From assembly GCF_026020075.1 (NCBI RefSeq), contig NZ_CP102772.1, positions 1,984,001-2,048,000 of the forward strand: 64,000 nucleotides of DNA. Direction: 5' to 3'. This document shows positions 1 through 9,018 of the stretch, one piece after another (positions within the stretch are counted from its first letter, which is position 1; each line of letters begins with the position of its first letter). This stretch comes from Bosea sp. NBC_00550. GTDB lineage: Bacteria; Pseudomonadota; Alphaproteobacteria; Rhizobiales; Beijerinckiaceae. Made by a program: the position numbers and the translations under genes. A model generated the notes under the pieces. That model had not been told where the DNA came from. It did not search any database and saw nothing but the letters and a program-made list of their open reading frames with translations.

Positions 1-170
1 AGTTCCGGGATCTCTTCGGCATTCTCTGATTGTGCTTCGGAATTAACCGTCCCGGCACTGGCCCATTGCACGCAATTCTAGCGTGAGTTAAGGAACCGTT
101 AATGCGGCAACCGAGATTTTACGGGCTTCTTATGAAGGTCCGTGAGTACTAATATTCAGGGGGTTGGATA

Positions 171-860
171 GTGAGCCACAGTTCAACGCCGCCCAATTCG
201 CGAGTTATCGAACTCGCGGAAACGGAGGTGCCTCGCCCAGTCGATCCGATCGGTGATCGCCCGAAACGCATATTCGACATCTCGTTTGCTTGCGTATCGC
301 TCCTCGTCCTTGCGCCCCTCATGCTCCTGATCTTCGCCGCGCTTAAGATCTTCGAAGGAGGGCCGGCGTTTTACAGTCATCGCCGTGTTGGACATGCCGG
401 GCGCGAGTTCGGCTGCCTAAAGTTCAGGACCATGTCCATTGACTCCGCCCAACGGCTCCGGGATTTGCTGGAAAACGATGCCGGAGCCGCGAGGGAATGG
501 GCGCGAACGCACAAGCTCAAGAACGATCCGCGAATTTCGACATTGGGTCGTACACTTCGGAGGTCAAGCCTCGACGAGCTACCGCAGCTCTTCAACATCA
601 TAAGGGGTCAGATGAGTGTGGTTGGCCCCCGTCCGGTGACGGCGACCGAACTCGACCGATATGGAGTAGCCGCCGAACTCTACAAGCGCGCCCGTCCTGG
701 ACTCACCGGACTCTGGCAGGTCAGTCGGACCGACGCGACCACCTACGACATGCGAGTGCGGCACGACGTCGAATACGTGATCAATCAGTCGATTAGGGGG
801 GACGTCGTGATCATCGCGAGAACGTTCCGAGCGGTCTTATCGGGTGAAGGGGCGTCCTGA
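171..860 (+). CDS. exoY: ExoY-like undecaprenyl-phosphate sugar phosphotransferase
   Basis: Bacterial sugar transferase that puts the first sugar-1-phosphate onto undecaprenyl phosphate at the inner membrane and so starts EPS repeat-unit synthesis. The 229-residue protein has one N-terminal hydrophobic segment (about residues 35-60, SFACVSLLVLAPLML) followed by the conserved catalytic domain: KFRTM, the NDPRISTLGRTLRRSSLDEL stretch, and QMSVVGPRP. It lacks the extra transmembrane helices of WbaP/GumD-type enzymes, so it is the short ExoY type. The start is GTG, with an AGGGGG stretch a few bases upstream. It stands first in the EPS locus with its own upstream region. The family call is firm. 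Whether the sugar is galactose, as in Sinorhizobium ExoY, cannot be read from sequence. Confidence 0.9.
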   Translation: MSHSSTPPNSRVIELAETEVPRPVDPIGDRPKRIFDISFACVSLLVLAPLMLLIFAALKIFEGGPAFYSHRRVGHAGREFGCLKFRTMSIDSAQRLRDLLENDAGAAREWARTHKLKNDPRISTLGRTLRRSSLDELPQLFNIIRGQMSVVGPRPVTATELDRYGVAAELYKRARPGLTGLWQVSRTDATTYDMRVRHDVEYVINQSIRGDVVIIARTFRAVLSGEGAS

Positions 861-863
861 TCT

Positions 864-950
864 TCACCGACAGAACAGGCACCATGCGGCGTAGCCAAGA
901 CCGAGCCAGATGCCAATGGACAATGGGTATCCGATTATCAGGCCACGCAT
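864..950 (-). CDS. candidate 28-residue membrane microprotein, convergent to exoY
   Basis: Short ORF in the gap between the exoY-like and exoA-like genes, read from the opposite strand and ending 4 bases past the exoY stop. The translation begins MRGLIIGYPLSIGIWLG and is almost wholly hydrophobic (one membrane span) with a terminal Arg. The sequence ACGGAGGAATGTG lies directly before the ATG, a strong Shine-Dalgarno with workable spacing. I do not recognise a family. Rhizobial exo loci can carry small membrane proteins that restrain ExoY (ExoX/PsiA), but this one is much shorter and shows no clear similarity. It could be chance; the strong ribosome site is the main argument. Confidence 0.3.
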   Translation of the reverse strand: MRGLIIGYPLSIGIWLGLGYAAWCLFCR

Positions 951-1102
951 CACATTCCTCCGTTTCTCCGCCGGGCGCTCACTGTTCCTTCTGGACCTGA
1001 GATGACCGCGAAGTCCGGAAAGATCGGATTGCAGCGAGCGGATACGCCTCGTCCTTTCCTGGCAGATGGCCGGTTAACGAGGAATTAAATTGTGGGGACC
1101 AC

Positions 1103-2263
1103 ATGGCCACACTAAGGCGACAGCCTCTTCCGCCGAGCGACATCAATGCGGCTAAGGCAAAGACGCTCCCACGGGCCTCAATCATCGTCCCGACCCTGAA
1201 CGAGAGCCGGCACATTGGCGCGCTCCTTCAGCAATTGATCGATTTTGCCCCACCCGAGGTTACCGAGATTTTCGTGTCGGATGGGGGCAGCACCGACGGC
1301 ACGCAGGAAATCGTCAGGGCGTTCGAGGCGCGCGATCGCAGAATTCTGCTCATCAGCAATCATGGTCGGATCCAGGCGATCGGCGTGAACATCGCGGCGA
1401 AGGCGTCCAGCCCCCAATCGGAGGTCCTCATCCGTATGGATTCTCACGCTGCATACGGGAATGACTTCGTAAAGACGTTGTTGACCGAGATGGGGCGTCC
1501 GGAACTGCACAGCGTGGTCGTTCGGATGGTCACCGTTGGCGAGGGGTGCTTCCAGCGCGCAGTGGCGATGGTGTCGAACACGGCAGCGGGGACGGGTGGT
1601 TCGGCGCACAGGATCGGCGCGGAATCGAAGGTCGTCGATCACGGCCATCACGCGGCGTTTAGGCGAAGAACGTTCCTCGATCTGGGTGGATATGATGAGA
1701 CGTTCGCGACCAACGAAGATGCCGAATTCGACCACCGCCTGATGCTGAAGGGCGGGCGAATCTGGCTTTCCGTCGAAGCGGACGTCCGATACTTCCCGAG
1801 GTCATCCCCGTTTGCGCTGGCGCGGCAGTATTTCAAGTACGGTGCTGGACGTTTCCGCACCATGTGGAAGCATAGAGTCAGACCGAAGCTGAGGCAGTTG
1901 ATCCCGGTCTTGCTCACGCTCTACCTTCTAGCCAGCTTCCCGGTAGCGCTGCTCGTTTCACCGATCATGCTGCTGCCACTCGGGGCATACGGGGCCCTGC
2001 TCGCGGGTGCCACCGTTTCAGCGCTGAGCCGCAACCCCACACTCTGCACGCTCTGGGTTCCGGTCGCTCTGGTCGTCATGCATGTGTCTTGGGGACTCGG
2101 TTTCCTCTCGGCTATCGCTCGCTGGCATCTGACGCGGCCTTCGACTCCGGTTCAGGAGGCGTTCGTGGAACCCGTCGAGCCGTCGGCTCAGAAGGAGCGC
2201 GGGTCGTCGGTCAAGGCGGTGAGTGCGCCGAAACCCGTTTCCTTGCCCGAGCGGGCCCACTGA
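1103..2263 (+). CDS. exoA: ExoA-like family 2 glycosyltransferase
   Basis: Membrane-anchored GT2 enzyme adding a sugar to the lipid-linked EPS intermediate on the cytoplasmic face. The N-terminal GT-A fold starts at ASIIVPTLNESRHIG (about residue 25), with VSDGGSTDGT for nucleotide binding, the acidic RMDSHA motif as the DxD equivalent, and GGYDETFATNEDAEFDHRL as the acceptor/base region. Two hydrophobic helices follow near residues 270-340. Length (386 aa) and motif order match succinoglycan ExoA, a beta-1,3-glucosyltransferase, but linkage is inferred only. ATG start with GGGGA upstream. The last 25 codons overlap a small ORF on the opposite strand. Confidence 0.85.
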   Translation: MATLRRQPLPPSDINAAKAKTLPRASIIVPTLNESRHIGALLQQLIDFAPPEVTEIFVSDGGSTDGTQEIVRAFEARDRRILLISNHGRIQAIGVNIAAKASSPQSEVLIRMDSHAAYGNDFVKTLLTEMGRPELHSVVVRMVTVGEGCFQRAVAMVSNTAAGTGGSAHRIGAESKVVDHGHHAAFRRRTFLDLGGYDETFATNEDAEFDHRLMLKGGRIWLSVEADVRYFPRSSPFALARQYFKYGAGRFRTMWKHRVRPKLRQLIPVLLTLYLLASFPVALLVSPIMLLPLGAYGALLAGATVSALSRNPTLCTLWVPVALVVMHVSWGLGFLSAIARWHLTRPSTPVQEAFVEPVEPSAQKERGSSVKAVSAPKPVSLPERAH

Positions 2264-2325
2264 TGCGCCAGGAAGCCCGCGATCCCGCTGAACAGAACGA
2301 TGCAAATGACGAACGCGATGGTCAT
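2188..2325 (-). CDS. candidate 45-residue membrane microprotein antisense to the exoA 3' end
   Basis: ORF on the minus strand whose last 76 bases lie over the 3' end of the exoA-like gene. It encodes an N-terminal hydrophobic helix (MTIAFVICIVLFSGIAGFLA) followed by a hydrophilic tail (HQWARSGKETGFG and beyond), the layout of a single-span inner membrane microprotein with a cytoplasmic tail. A GCAAGGTG stretch precedes the ATG as a possible weak ribosome site. It is not a family I know. A similar small hydrophobic ORF lies antisense after exoY (864-950), so the two may be a recurring arrangement. Coding status is unproven. Confidence 0.3.
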   Translation of the reverse strand: MTIAFVICIVLFSGIAGFLAHQWARSGKETGFGALTALTDDPRSF

Positions 2326-2760
2326 CGGGCACCTTGCGTGAAACCGGAATGGCGACGGAGACGGTCGGTTAGGTAACGGGGCGTTATGGCGATGAACCGC
2401 TAATGAAGCGCTAAGAGATTCGTCGAGATGTGCGAGTTAAGGTCCCTCGGGCCTTTGAAAAGTAACAAATGCAACGACAGCAAGTGCCGGAGACGCTGGT
2501 GGGCGGAAACGACGACGATATACTGATCCTCGTCGACTTCGATCACCGCCTGCAGCACCGGGCTGTTCATCGCGACCTGCAAGCTGGATTGCACCCCCTT
2601 TTTGGACAGGTGGCTTAGCCGACAAGGCATAGGCATCCGCCTATTGGTAAAACTATATAGAACGCGCCTGACAGCCCGCTCTCGCGGGTCTAGGGCAGAC
2701 CGATAAAGTAGTGGGCATCGGCGGCTCGGCGTGATTCACGGCTTCCGCGCGGAGGCACGG
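2326..2760. other. non-coding stretch, no convincing gene
   Basis: Starts with the promoter-side region of the small minus-strand ORF and continues to the IS5 relic. Reading frames here (a 78-codon minus-strand ORF near 2400-2636 and an overlapping one) have no recognisable motif, no good ribosome site and look like decayed sequence. It probably belongs to the same rearranged zone as the transposase relics downstream. Confidence 0.4.
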
Positions 2761-2880
2761 ATGGATCAAGATTGTTACTAGCTAACAGACGCGCAATTCG
2801 CACGGATTGAGCCGCATCTGCCGACGGATACTGGCGTGCCGCCTGAAAAGTTCTCTAATCGCGCTGGTCAAGTCGACTGA
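2761..2880 (+). pseudogene. IS5-family transposase N-terminal relic
   Basis: Begins with ATG after a GCGGAGGCACGG ribosome-site-like stretch. The reading contains LTDAQFARIEPHLPTDT, the characteristic N-terminus of IS5-group (DUF4096-type) transposases, interrupted by an in-frame TAG after six codons and ending at a TGA about 40 codons in. The DDE catalytic part is absent. It is a dead fragment. A C-terminal relic of the same family lies on the opposite strand at 20.7 kb, so the EPS block between them may once have been bracketed by two copies, though the two fragments could also come from unrelated insertions. Confidence 0.7.
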
Positions 2881-3103
2881 TTGAAGGCCGCGTACGCCGG
2901 GTTCATGGTTCTCTCCGTGGTCGATCTCTATGGATCGCCGCATGTTGGCGTCAGAATGGTTGGATCGACCAAAGTGGCCCTCGCAGTTGCCGTCGAAGGC
3001 ACTGCATTTTCATGGACCGCCTGATCCGGGCCATACGTCCCGGCGGGGACGCATCCGTACAGTCAGCCGAGCAACGTGTGTGCGGTCATGTGGCTGCGGA
3101 GCA

Positions 3104-3365
3104 CTAGCGGAAGGGGGTATGTGTTTTCCACATCGCGCGGAGTATCACGGCGCTCGTCCGGGCAACGGCGATCCGCGCCTTCTTGAAGGCCGACACCTTC
3201 ACGAGCTTCAGCCCCGCACCTTCGGCGTCGAGAAGCGCAGTTTTCGCGTCAAGAGTGTCGTGGCCGCCTCGTAGAGGTGCTTCCTCGTCATCCTGTTCCC
3301 TTGCTAGATGCGGCCGTTCCGGCTGGTCTCTGATGGTTCTCCCTTCCTCGTCGGCTTGGGCCGAC
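3104..3365 (-). pseudogene. IS110-family transposase C-terminal relic
   Basis: Read on the minus strand, the pieces SRNGRI, GNRMTRKHLYEAATTLL and KKARIAVARTSAVILRAMW, then a final THTPFR before TAG, line up with the end of IS110/IS116/IS902 transposases (typically GNRxxRxxLYEAA, then VAVARKLAVILHRMW). The frame is broken by a stop after NGRI and by a frameshift near 3215. No N-terminal DEDD domain is present. It is a decayed element without function, lying between the IS5 and IS3 relics. Confidence 0.7.
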
Positions 3366-3470
3366 GGTTGCTGGATGACCAGTCTGGTGCACCGCCCTGC
3401 GCTCAGCGAGATGCGCCACCTGTGATCACGCTAAGTGGCCCTCCCTGAAGTAGGCTTCGAGCCTTGGAGG

Positions 3471-3620
3471 ATGCCGATTATGCCGCAGAATAAACACAAG
3501 CCCGAAGAGATCGTCGCGAAGCTGCGGAGGTCGACGTGCTGTTGTCCCAAGGGCGTCCGGTCTTGGAAGCGATCCGGGCCATCAGCGTGACGACGTCCAC
3601 CTATTATCTCTATGGACGGC
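3471..3620 (+). pseudogene. IS3-family OrfA relic (frameshifted)
   Basis: Opens with MPQNKHKPEEIVAKLR, the standard N-terminus of IS3-group OrfA helix-turn-helix proteins. One base is missing after AKLR. In the shifted frame the expected continuation VDVLLSQGRPVLEAIRAISV and TTSTYYLY is readable. The OrfB integrase is not present downstream; the next 400 bases carry no recognisable gene. It is the third transposase relic within 900 bases, so this interval is a multiple-insertion graveyard. Confidence 0.75.
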
Positions 3621-3899
3621 TCTCCCCTTGCAAGTCGCTTTCGAACTGATTTGCCTGGTCGTTTGCAACATCTATCCAGCGTCACTCGTCGTCGGGGCGC
3701 CCAAATGGTGAATTTCTACCAAACGCTACTCAGAAGAAATTTTACTCGGAAGGTCACGAGTATATCGAGCCTCGGTGCCATAGACGGTCAGGTCGACCTG
3801 TTACCGTTTCTAGGACCATTGTTATCAATAAGTTCTTCTAGGCCAACGGTGTGCGAGAAGAGGTTTTTTGCTTCAGAATTATCAATACAATTACTATGT
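3621..3899. other. decayed non-coding stretch
   Basis: Between the IS3 relic and the AT-rich leader of the large RTX gene. A 101-codon plus-strand frame crosses it but shows no domain, no ribosome site and low-complexity composition. No other feature is seen. Confidence 0.4.
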
Positions 3900-4033
3900 T
3901 TTATCCTCTCCATTTGATAGTTTTTGCGCTGCAGGCCTCCTAATAAAATAGAGAAAATTCTATATTATTAATAATGATTTCTAAACTAGTTGAGTGGTAG
4001 ATCTTTAGTCATCCGTATAAGGGAGCCAACACG
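3900..4033 (+). promoter_or_regulatory. AT-rich leader of the RTX glycanase gene, with 12-bp palindrome and ribosome site
   Basis: Strikingly AT-rich compared with the surrounding high-GC DNA. It contains the perfect palindrome ATTATTAATAAT at 3964-3975 and ends in AAGGGAG six bases before the ATG. AT-rich targets of this kind are bound in rhizobia by MucR/H-NS-like proteins that control exo genes; that this one is such a site is inference. A similar AT-rich palindrome precedes the secretion genes at 20.9 kb. Confidence 0.4.
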
Positions 4034-7000
4034 ATGGCCTCGACTACCGAACCTGTGAATCAGATGATCCTGCGCGGGACATCCGGGTCCGATAGTTTGA
4101 CCGGCGGCGACAAGGCCGACGCGATTACGGGCGGTTTGGGAAATGACACGCTAACCGGCGGCGCCGGCAGCGACCTGTTCGATTTCACCAGGGGCGACGG
4201 CTCCGACATGATCAACGACTTCGCGACGCGCGCCGGCGGCGACGTGCTTCGTCTGTCCAATTACGGCTTCACCAACTTCGCGAGTCTTCAGGCGGCAATC
4301 AAACAGGTCGGTGCCGACACCCAGATCACGCTCGGCAACGGCGAGGTGCTCACCCTCAGGAACGTCACGGCCTCCAGTCTCACATTCGACAATGTCGCCT
4401 TGGATCAGACGTTGGCCCAGTCCGGCGCTTCGCGGAACTGGTTCAGCATGGCGGTCGCCGGAGCAACGCTGAACGGTACTGCCGGCAACGATACGCTTTC
4501 GACCAACGCGCTGAAGGTCACCTTGGTGGGGGGCAAGGGCGACGATATCTATATGGTCGGAGATGCGTCCCAAAGCATCGTCGAGAACGCCGGTGAGGGC
4601 ACGGATACCGTCCAGAGCTGGGCGGCAAACTATTTCCTGGCAGCCGGCCAGTCCGTTGAGAACCTGGTCCTTCAAGGCTCCAGCAACCTCAACGGGACCG
4701 GCAATGAACTGGACAACCTGATTATCGGCAATTCCGGCAGTAACATCCTGGCGGGCGGCAGGGGCAATGACTTCCTCACGAGTGGGGGCGGTTCCGATAC
4801 GTTCGTCATGAAGGCCGGGGACGGCTTCGACGTGATCACGGATTTCACCGCCAAGGGCACTGGCTCCGATACCCTACGACTGGAGCAATACGTCTACGCG
4901 AAATTCTCCGATCTGCAGTCGAAGATGGGGCAGATCGGGGCTGACGTCGCCATCTACCTCTCCGAAACCGACGCCGTCACCCTCAAAAACACCAAGCTGC
5001 AGGATCTCTCGGCGCAGAACTTCACATTTGGTGCAACAAGCAGTTCGATGATCCTGCGCGGGACATCCGGGTCCGATAGTTTGACCGGCGGCGACAAGGC
5101 CGACGCGATTACGGGCGGTTTGGGAAATGACACGCTAACCGGCGGCGCCGGCAGCGACCTGTTCGATTTCACCAGGGGCGACGGCTCCGACATGATCAAC
5201 GACTTCGCGACGCGCGCCGGCGGCGACGTGCTTCGTCTGTCCAATTACGGCTTCACCAACTTCGCGAGTCTTCAGGCGGCAATCAAACAGGTCGGTGCCG
5301 ACACCCAGATCACGCTCGGCAACGGCGAGGTGCTCACCCTCAGGAACGTCACGGCCTCCAGTCTCACATTCGACAATGTCGCCTTGGATCAGACGTTGGC
5401 CCAGTCCGGCGCTTCGCGGAACTGGTTCAGCATGGCGGTCGCCGGAGCAACGCTGAACGGTACTGCCGGCAACGATACGCTTTCGACCAACGCGCTGAAG
5501 GTCACCTTGGTGGGGGGCAAGGGCGACGATATCTATATGGTCGGAGATGCGTCCCAAAGCATCGTCGAGAACGCCGGTGAGGGCACGGATACCGTCCAGA
5601 GCTGGGCGGCAAACTATTTCCTGGCAGCCGGCCAGTCCGTTGAGAACCTGGTCCTTCAAGGCTCCAGCAACCTCAACGGGACCGGCAATGAACTGGACAA
5701 CCTGATTATCGGCAATTCCGGCAGTAACATCCTGGCGGGCGGCAGGGGCAATGACTTCCTCACGAGTGGGGGCGGTTCCGATACGTTCGTCATGAAGGCC
5801 GGGGACGGCTTCGACGTGATCACGGATTTCACCGCCAAGGGCACTGGCTCCGATACCCTACGACTGGAGCAATACGTCTACGCGAAATTCTCCGATCTGC
5901 AGTCGAAGATGGGGCAGATCGGGGCTGACGTCGCCATCTACCTCTCCGAAACCGACGCCGTCACCCTCAAAAACACCAAGCTGCAGGATCTCTCGGCGCA
6001 GAACTTCACCTTCCTAAGTTCGGCATTGCCAGTGCCTGCTGCGGCAATGTCCGGCAATCCGGTCAACTGGATCAGTGCTTCCAATGCGAGTGGTCTTACG
6101 GTGGGAAGCACTAGGAACGACCAGATCGCTGGCGGCCCGCCCGGAGCGGAGTTGGCCGGCGGAGCGGGCGACGACACCTACCTTATGTGGAGCATCAGCA
6201 ATGTCGTGCGAGAGAACGCGGGCGACGGAGTCGATACCATCGAGAGCTGGACTGGCGAAGGCATTGTGCTGCCCGACAATGTCGAGAACCTGATCCTCAG
6301 GGATGAGAGCGACAGTTGGGCAAAAGGAAACGATCTCAACAACATTCTCACCGGCAACGCTGCGAATAATCAGATCATCGGAGCGGGGGGGAACGATATC
6401 CTGGCCGGTGGCGGCGGACACGACGTTTTCATCTTCCGGAACGGAGACGGACGAGACATCGTTTCCGATTTCAACGCTTTGGGCGACAGCAGAGACGCGA
6501 TACGCTTGGACGACCTGGCTATTCAGAACTTTGCCGACGTCTCGAAGAGAATGAGCCAGGTTGGTACCGATACCGTTCTCGACCTAGGGGAAGGGCAGAT
6601 GGTGACGCTTAAAGGCGTTACGCGGAGCAGCCTGACCGCGGACAATTTCTGGCTGCCCTTGGACAAGACTGGGTTCACCCAGACCTTCCGCGATGATTTC
6701 GACAGTTTCTCGACATACGCCAGTGGTCAGGGAACGTGGTCCACGCGTTATGCCAACGGTGGCATAGACGCCTACACGATGGTGGGGAATGGCGAGCAGC
6801 AACTCTATGTGGATCCCGCCTTTTCGGGACTCGCCGAGAGCAATGCTGGTCGCTCCCTCGGGTTGAACCCGTTCACCATCGAAGACGGCAGCCTTGTCAT
6901 AACCGCCATGCCGTTCTCCTCGCAGAACCAGCAGTATGTCGGCAATTATGGATGGAGTTCCGGCCTGATCACGACACAGAACAGTTTCAGTCAGACATAC

Positions 7001-8731
7001 GGGTATTTCGAGATAACCGCGACCCTTCCGGAGATTAGGGGCGCATGGCCAGCTTTCTGGCTACTGCCGGCGGACGGGTCATGGCCGCCCGAACTTGACA
7101 TATTTGAGTATCTGGGACGCAACTCAGATACGCTGAGTTCTGCAGTGCATTCCGGCGTTTCCAACGGACAGATGTCATGGCAGGGGGTGGATGACCTCGC
7201 TGCTGGTGCTCACACCTTCGGCGCGAAATGGACGCCATACGGCATCGATATCTACATCGACGACAAGCCTACTGCCCAATACGCTACGCCTGACGACATG
7301 AGCGGCCCGATGTATATGCTAGCCAATCTTGCGATGGGAGGCCACTGGCCTGGATCACCCGACGCGGGCGCGACAGCACAGGTCAACATCGACTCAATCA
7401 ACGCATATCAGCTGACGGAATACACACTCGAGGGCTACACGCTCAGACAGAGCGCGACGCAGACGCGCACCCTCTCCGGGACCGCCGCTGCTGAGACATT
7501 GTTGGGAACGGCAGAGAATGAGCAACTCGTGGGCAATGGTGGCGCCGACAAGCTCGTCGGTGGCCTCGGTGACGACACCTACATTGTAACCCTGACGGGA
7601 ACCGCCGTCGTTGAGAATCTCGGAGAGGGAATCGACACCGTTCGCAGCAGCGCAACGTTAGCGCTTCCGGTCAACGTCGAGAACCTAGTGCTGACCGGAG
7701 GCTCGGACATCGATGCGACCGGCAACTGGAATGCCAACATCATTACGGGAAACAGCGGTGCGAACCTGTTGGTCGGCGGCAAGGGCAACGATGTACTGAC
7801 CGGCGGCAGCGGCGATGACATCTTCGCGATCTCCAAGGGCGATGGCTCCGACATCATTAAGGATTTTTCGCCCGGCGACGTCGTCCGACTGGACGGGTTC
7901 GCATTCGGCAGCTTCAGGGAGGTCAAGAACAATTTGTCCCAGCACGGCGCGGACGTTTATCTCGCGCTCGATACCAATGAGAGACTGGTCTTTCGGGACC
8001 GTTTGGTCGGCAACTTCACAGCGGATGACTTCCAACTCCCCGATCAACCGCCGGCCGGCCAGCCGGCCAGCCAATGGGTCATCGGTACCCGGCTGAACGA
8101 GACGCTCGTAGGGACCTCCGCCAATGAGGGCCTGACCAGCGGCGGTGGCACGGATGTGCTCATGGGCGGACAGGGCGACGACCATTACATCGTCGGCGAC
8201 GGCATCACGGTCATCGAACGATTCAACGAGGGTGTCGATACGGTCCAGTCCTGGTTGGCGTCGTATTCCCTCCCCGAGCATGTCGAGAATATCCAGCTCA
8301 TGGCAGCGGGATCGACGGGTATCGGAAACGGCGGCTCGAACACTATCACCGGTACCACCGGCAACGATACGTTCTACGGCATGGATGGGAACGATTGGCA
8401 CACAGGCAGCGGAGGCAGCGATAGGTTTATATTCGATACCAAGCTGGATCCGCTCAACAACGTCGATCGCATCACCGATTTCGATCCCACCGATGATCTG
8501 ATTTATTTGAGCAAGGCGATTTTCTTCAGTGGTGGTAACCTGGGACCACTTAATTCGGGCGCGTTTGCGAGCAGCAGCGAATCGGCCACGGCATCGCAGC
8601 GTATCCTCTACGACCCATTGACCGGGCAGTTGAGCTACGATCAGGATGGCAACGGGCCGAACCAGGCGCTTGAGTTCGCACAGCTGCAATCCGGGCTTGC
8701 CCTTCGCTCAAGCGATTTCGTCATCATCTGA
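4034..8731 (+). CDS. exsH: giant RTX protein with GH16 glycanase domain (ExsH-like)
   Basis: Secreted EPS-cleaving glycanase of 1565 residues. Residues 11-331 and 339-659 are two identical RTX modules, followed by a diverged third module (to about 870). A GH16 domain (about 880-1132) has the signature ELDIFEY with E1020 as nucleophile, D1022 and E1025 as acid/base. Two or three further RTX modules then run to the C-terminus. RTX nonapeptides such as GGLGNDTLTGGAGSDLF recur and should bind calcium outside the cell. There is no N-terminal signal peptide, which fits C-terminally signalled type I secretion, most likely through the PrsD/PrsE-like pair at 21.1-24.2 kb. Sinorhizobium ExsH has the same RTX plus GH16 design and trims succinoglycan. 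A good ribosome site (AAGGGAG) supports the start. The length is inflated by the exact duplication. Confidence 0.9.
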   Translation: MASTTEPVNQMILRGTSGSDSLTGGDKADAITGGLGNDTLTGGAGSDLFDFTRGDGSDMINDFATRAGGDVLRLSNYGFTNFASLQAAIKQVGADTQITLGNGEVLTLRNVTASSLTFDNVALDQTLAQSGASRNWFSMAVAGATLNGTAGNDTLSTNALKVTLVGGKGDDIYMVGDASQSIVENAGEGTDTVQSWAANYFLAAGQSVENLVLQGSSNLNGTGNELDNLIIGNSGSNILAGGRGNDFLTSGGGSDTFVMKAGDGFDVITDFTAKGTGSDTLRLEQYVYAKFSDLQSKMGQIGADVAIYLSETDAVTLKNTKLQDLSAQNFTFGATSSSMILRGTSGSDSLTGGDKADAITGGLGNDTLTGGAGSDLFDFTRGDGSDMINDFATRAGGDVLRLSNYGFTNFASLQAAIKQVGADTQITLGNGEVLTLRNVTASSLTFDNVALDQTLAQSGASRNWFSMAVAGATLNGTAGNDTLSTNALKVTLVGGKGDDIYMVGDASQSIVENAGEGTDTVQSWAANYFLAAGQSVENLVLQGSSNLNGTGNELDNLIIGNSGSNILAGGRGNDFLTSGGGSDTFVMKAGDGFDVITDFTAKGTGSDTLRLEQYVYAKFSDLQSKMGQIGADVAIYLSETDAVTLKNTKLQDLSAQNFTFLSSALPVPAAAMSGNPVNWISASNASGLTVGSTRNDQIAGGPPGAELAGGAGDDTYLMWSISNVVRENAGDGVDTIESWTGEGIVLPDNVENLILRDESDSWAKGNDLNNILTGNAANNQIIGAGGNDILAGGGGHDVFIFRNGDGRDIVSDFNALGDSRDAIRLDDLAIQNFADVSKRMSQVGTDTVLDLGEGQMVTLKGVTRSSLTADNFWLPLDKTGFTQTFRDDFDSFSTYASGQGTWSTRYANGGIDAYTMVGNGEQQLYVDPAFSGLAESNAGRSLGLNPFTIEDGSLVITAMPFSSQNQQYVGNYGWSSGLITTQNSFSQTYGYFEITATLPEIRGAWPAFWLLPADGSWPPELDIFEYLGRNSDTLSSAVHSGVSNGQMSWQGVDDLAAGAHTFGAKWTPYGIDIYIDDKPTAQYATPDDMSGPMYMLANLAMGGHWPGSPDAGATAQVNIDSINAYQLTEYTLEGYTLRQSATQTRTLSGTAAAETLLGTAENEQLVGNGGADKLVGGLGDDTYIVTLTGTAVVENLGEGIDTVRSSATLALPVNVENLVLTGGSDIDATGNWNANIITGNSGANLLVGGKGNDVLTGGSGDDIFAISKGDGSDIIKDFSPGDVVRLDGFAFGSFREVKNNLSQHGADVYLALDTNERLVFRDRLVGNFTADDFQLPDQPPAGQPASQWVIGTRLNETLVGTSANEGLTSGGGTDVLMGGQGDDHYIVGDGITVIERFNEGVDTVQSWLASYSLPEHVENIQLMAAGSTGIGNGGSNTITGTTGNDTFYGMDGNDWHTGSGGSDRFIFDTKLDPLNNVDRITDFDPTDDLIYLSKAIFFSGGNLGPLNSGAFASSSESATASQRILYDPLTGQLSYDQDGNGPNQALEFAQLQSGLALRSSDFVII
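4063..5025 (+). repeat. 963-bp direct repeat, copy 1 (within the RTX gene)
   Basis: Identical, as far as I could compare base by base and through all translated frames, to 5047-6009. It encodes a 321-residue RTX module beginning MILRGTSGSDSLTGG. The two copies are in phase, separated by 21 bp, with a 984-bp period, so the reading frame is preserved. Absence of any silent difference points to a very recent duplication or to ongoing gene conversion. Confidence 0.95.
5047..6009 (+). repeat. 963-bp direct repeat, copy 2
   Basis: Second copy of the RTX module. The identity ends sharply at 6009/6010 (base 5026 is A where 6010 is C), after which the third, diverged module begins. Copy number could vary by slippage or homologous recombination. 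Confidence 0.95.
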
Positions 8732-9018
8732 CGTTTGTATTCTGCGATCTGCGAAGGGAATTTGGACGTTCAATCGACATCCGGTGCTGTCCGGCATTGG
8801 GCTCGCGGCGGCGCACATTGATGAGGGCGAGCCTGGCATGACGGGCTGGACAAAGCCCATCCTTGTCAATGGAAGTGCCGGAGCCCGCCTCCGATCGAGC
8901 TGGGCAAGCGCTCTCACTCACGCAGCGTGTCGCATCCCAAACGTGTCCGACCTTGTGTTCCGAAGAGTAATATGATGCCTTCGGCTGCAACAAGACAATC
9001 GGTTCCGAAGGGCGCGGG

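Noticed and set aside
1..170. Possible motifs (AATTAACCG, CCGTTAATG) upstream of exoY
   Set aside because: Short and only loosely shared with the exoA leader (GGTTAACGAGG); too weak to call an operator.
2487..2520. RTX-like GGNDDDI reading in the plus strand
   Set aside because: Only one nonapeptide-like hit, no flanking repeats and the frame is otherwise random.
7685..8689. 334-codon minus-strand ORF
   Set aside because: Antisense shadow of the RTX gene; sequence is the complement of RTX repeats with no own motif.
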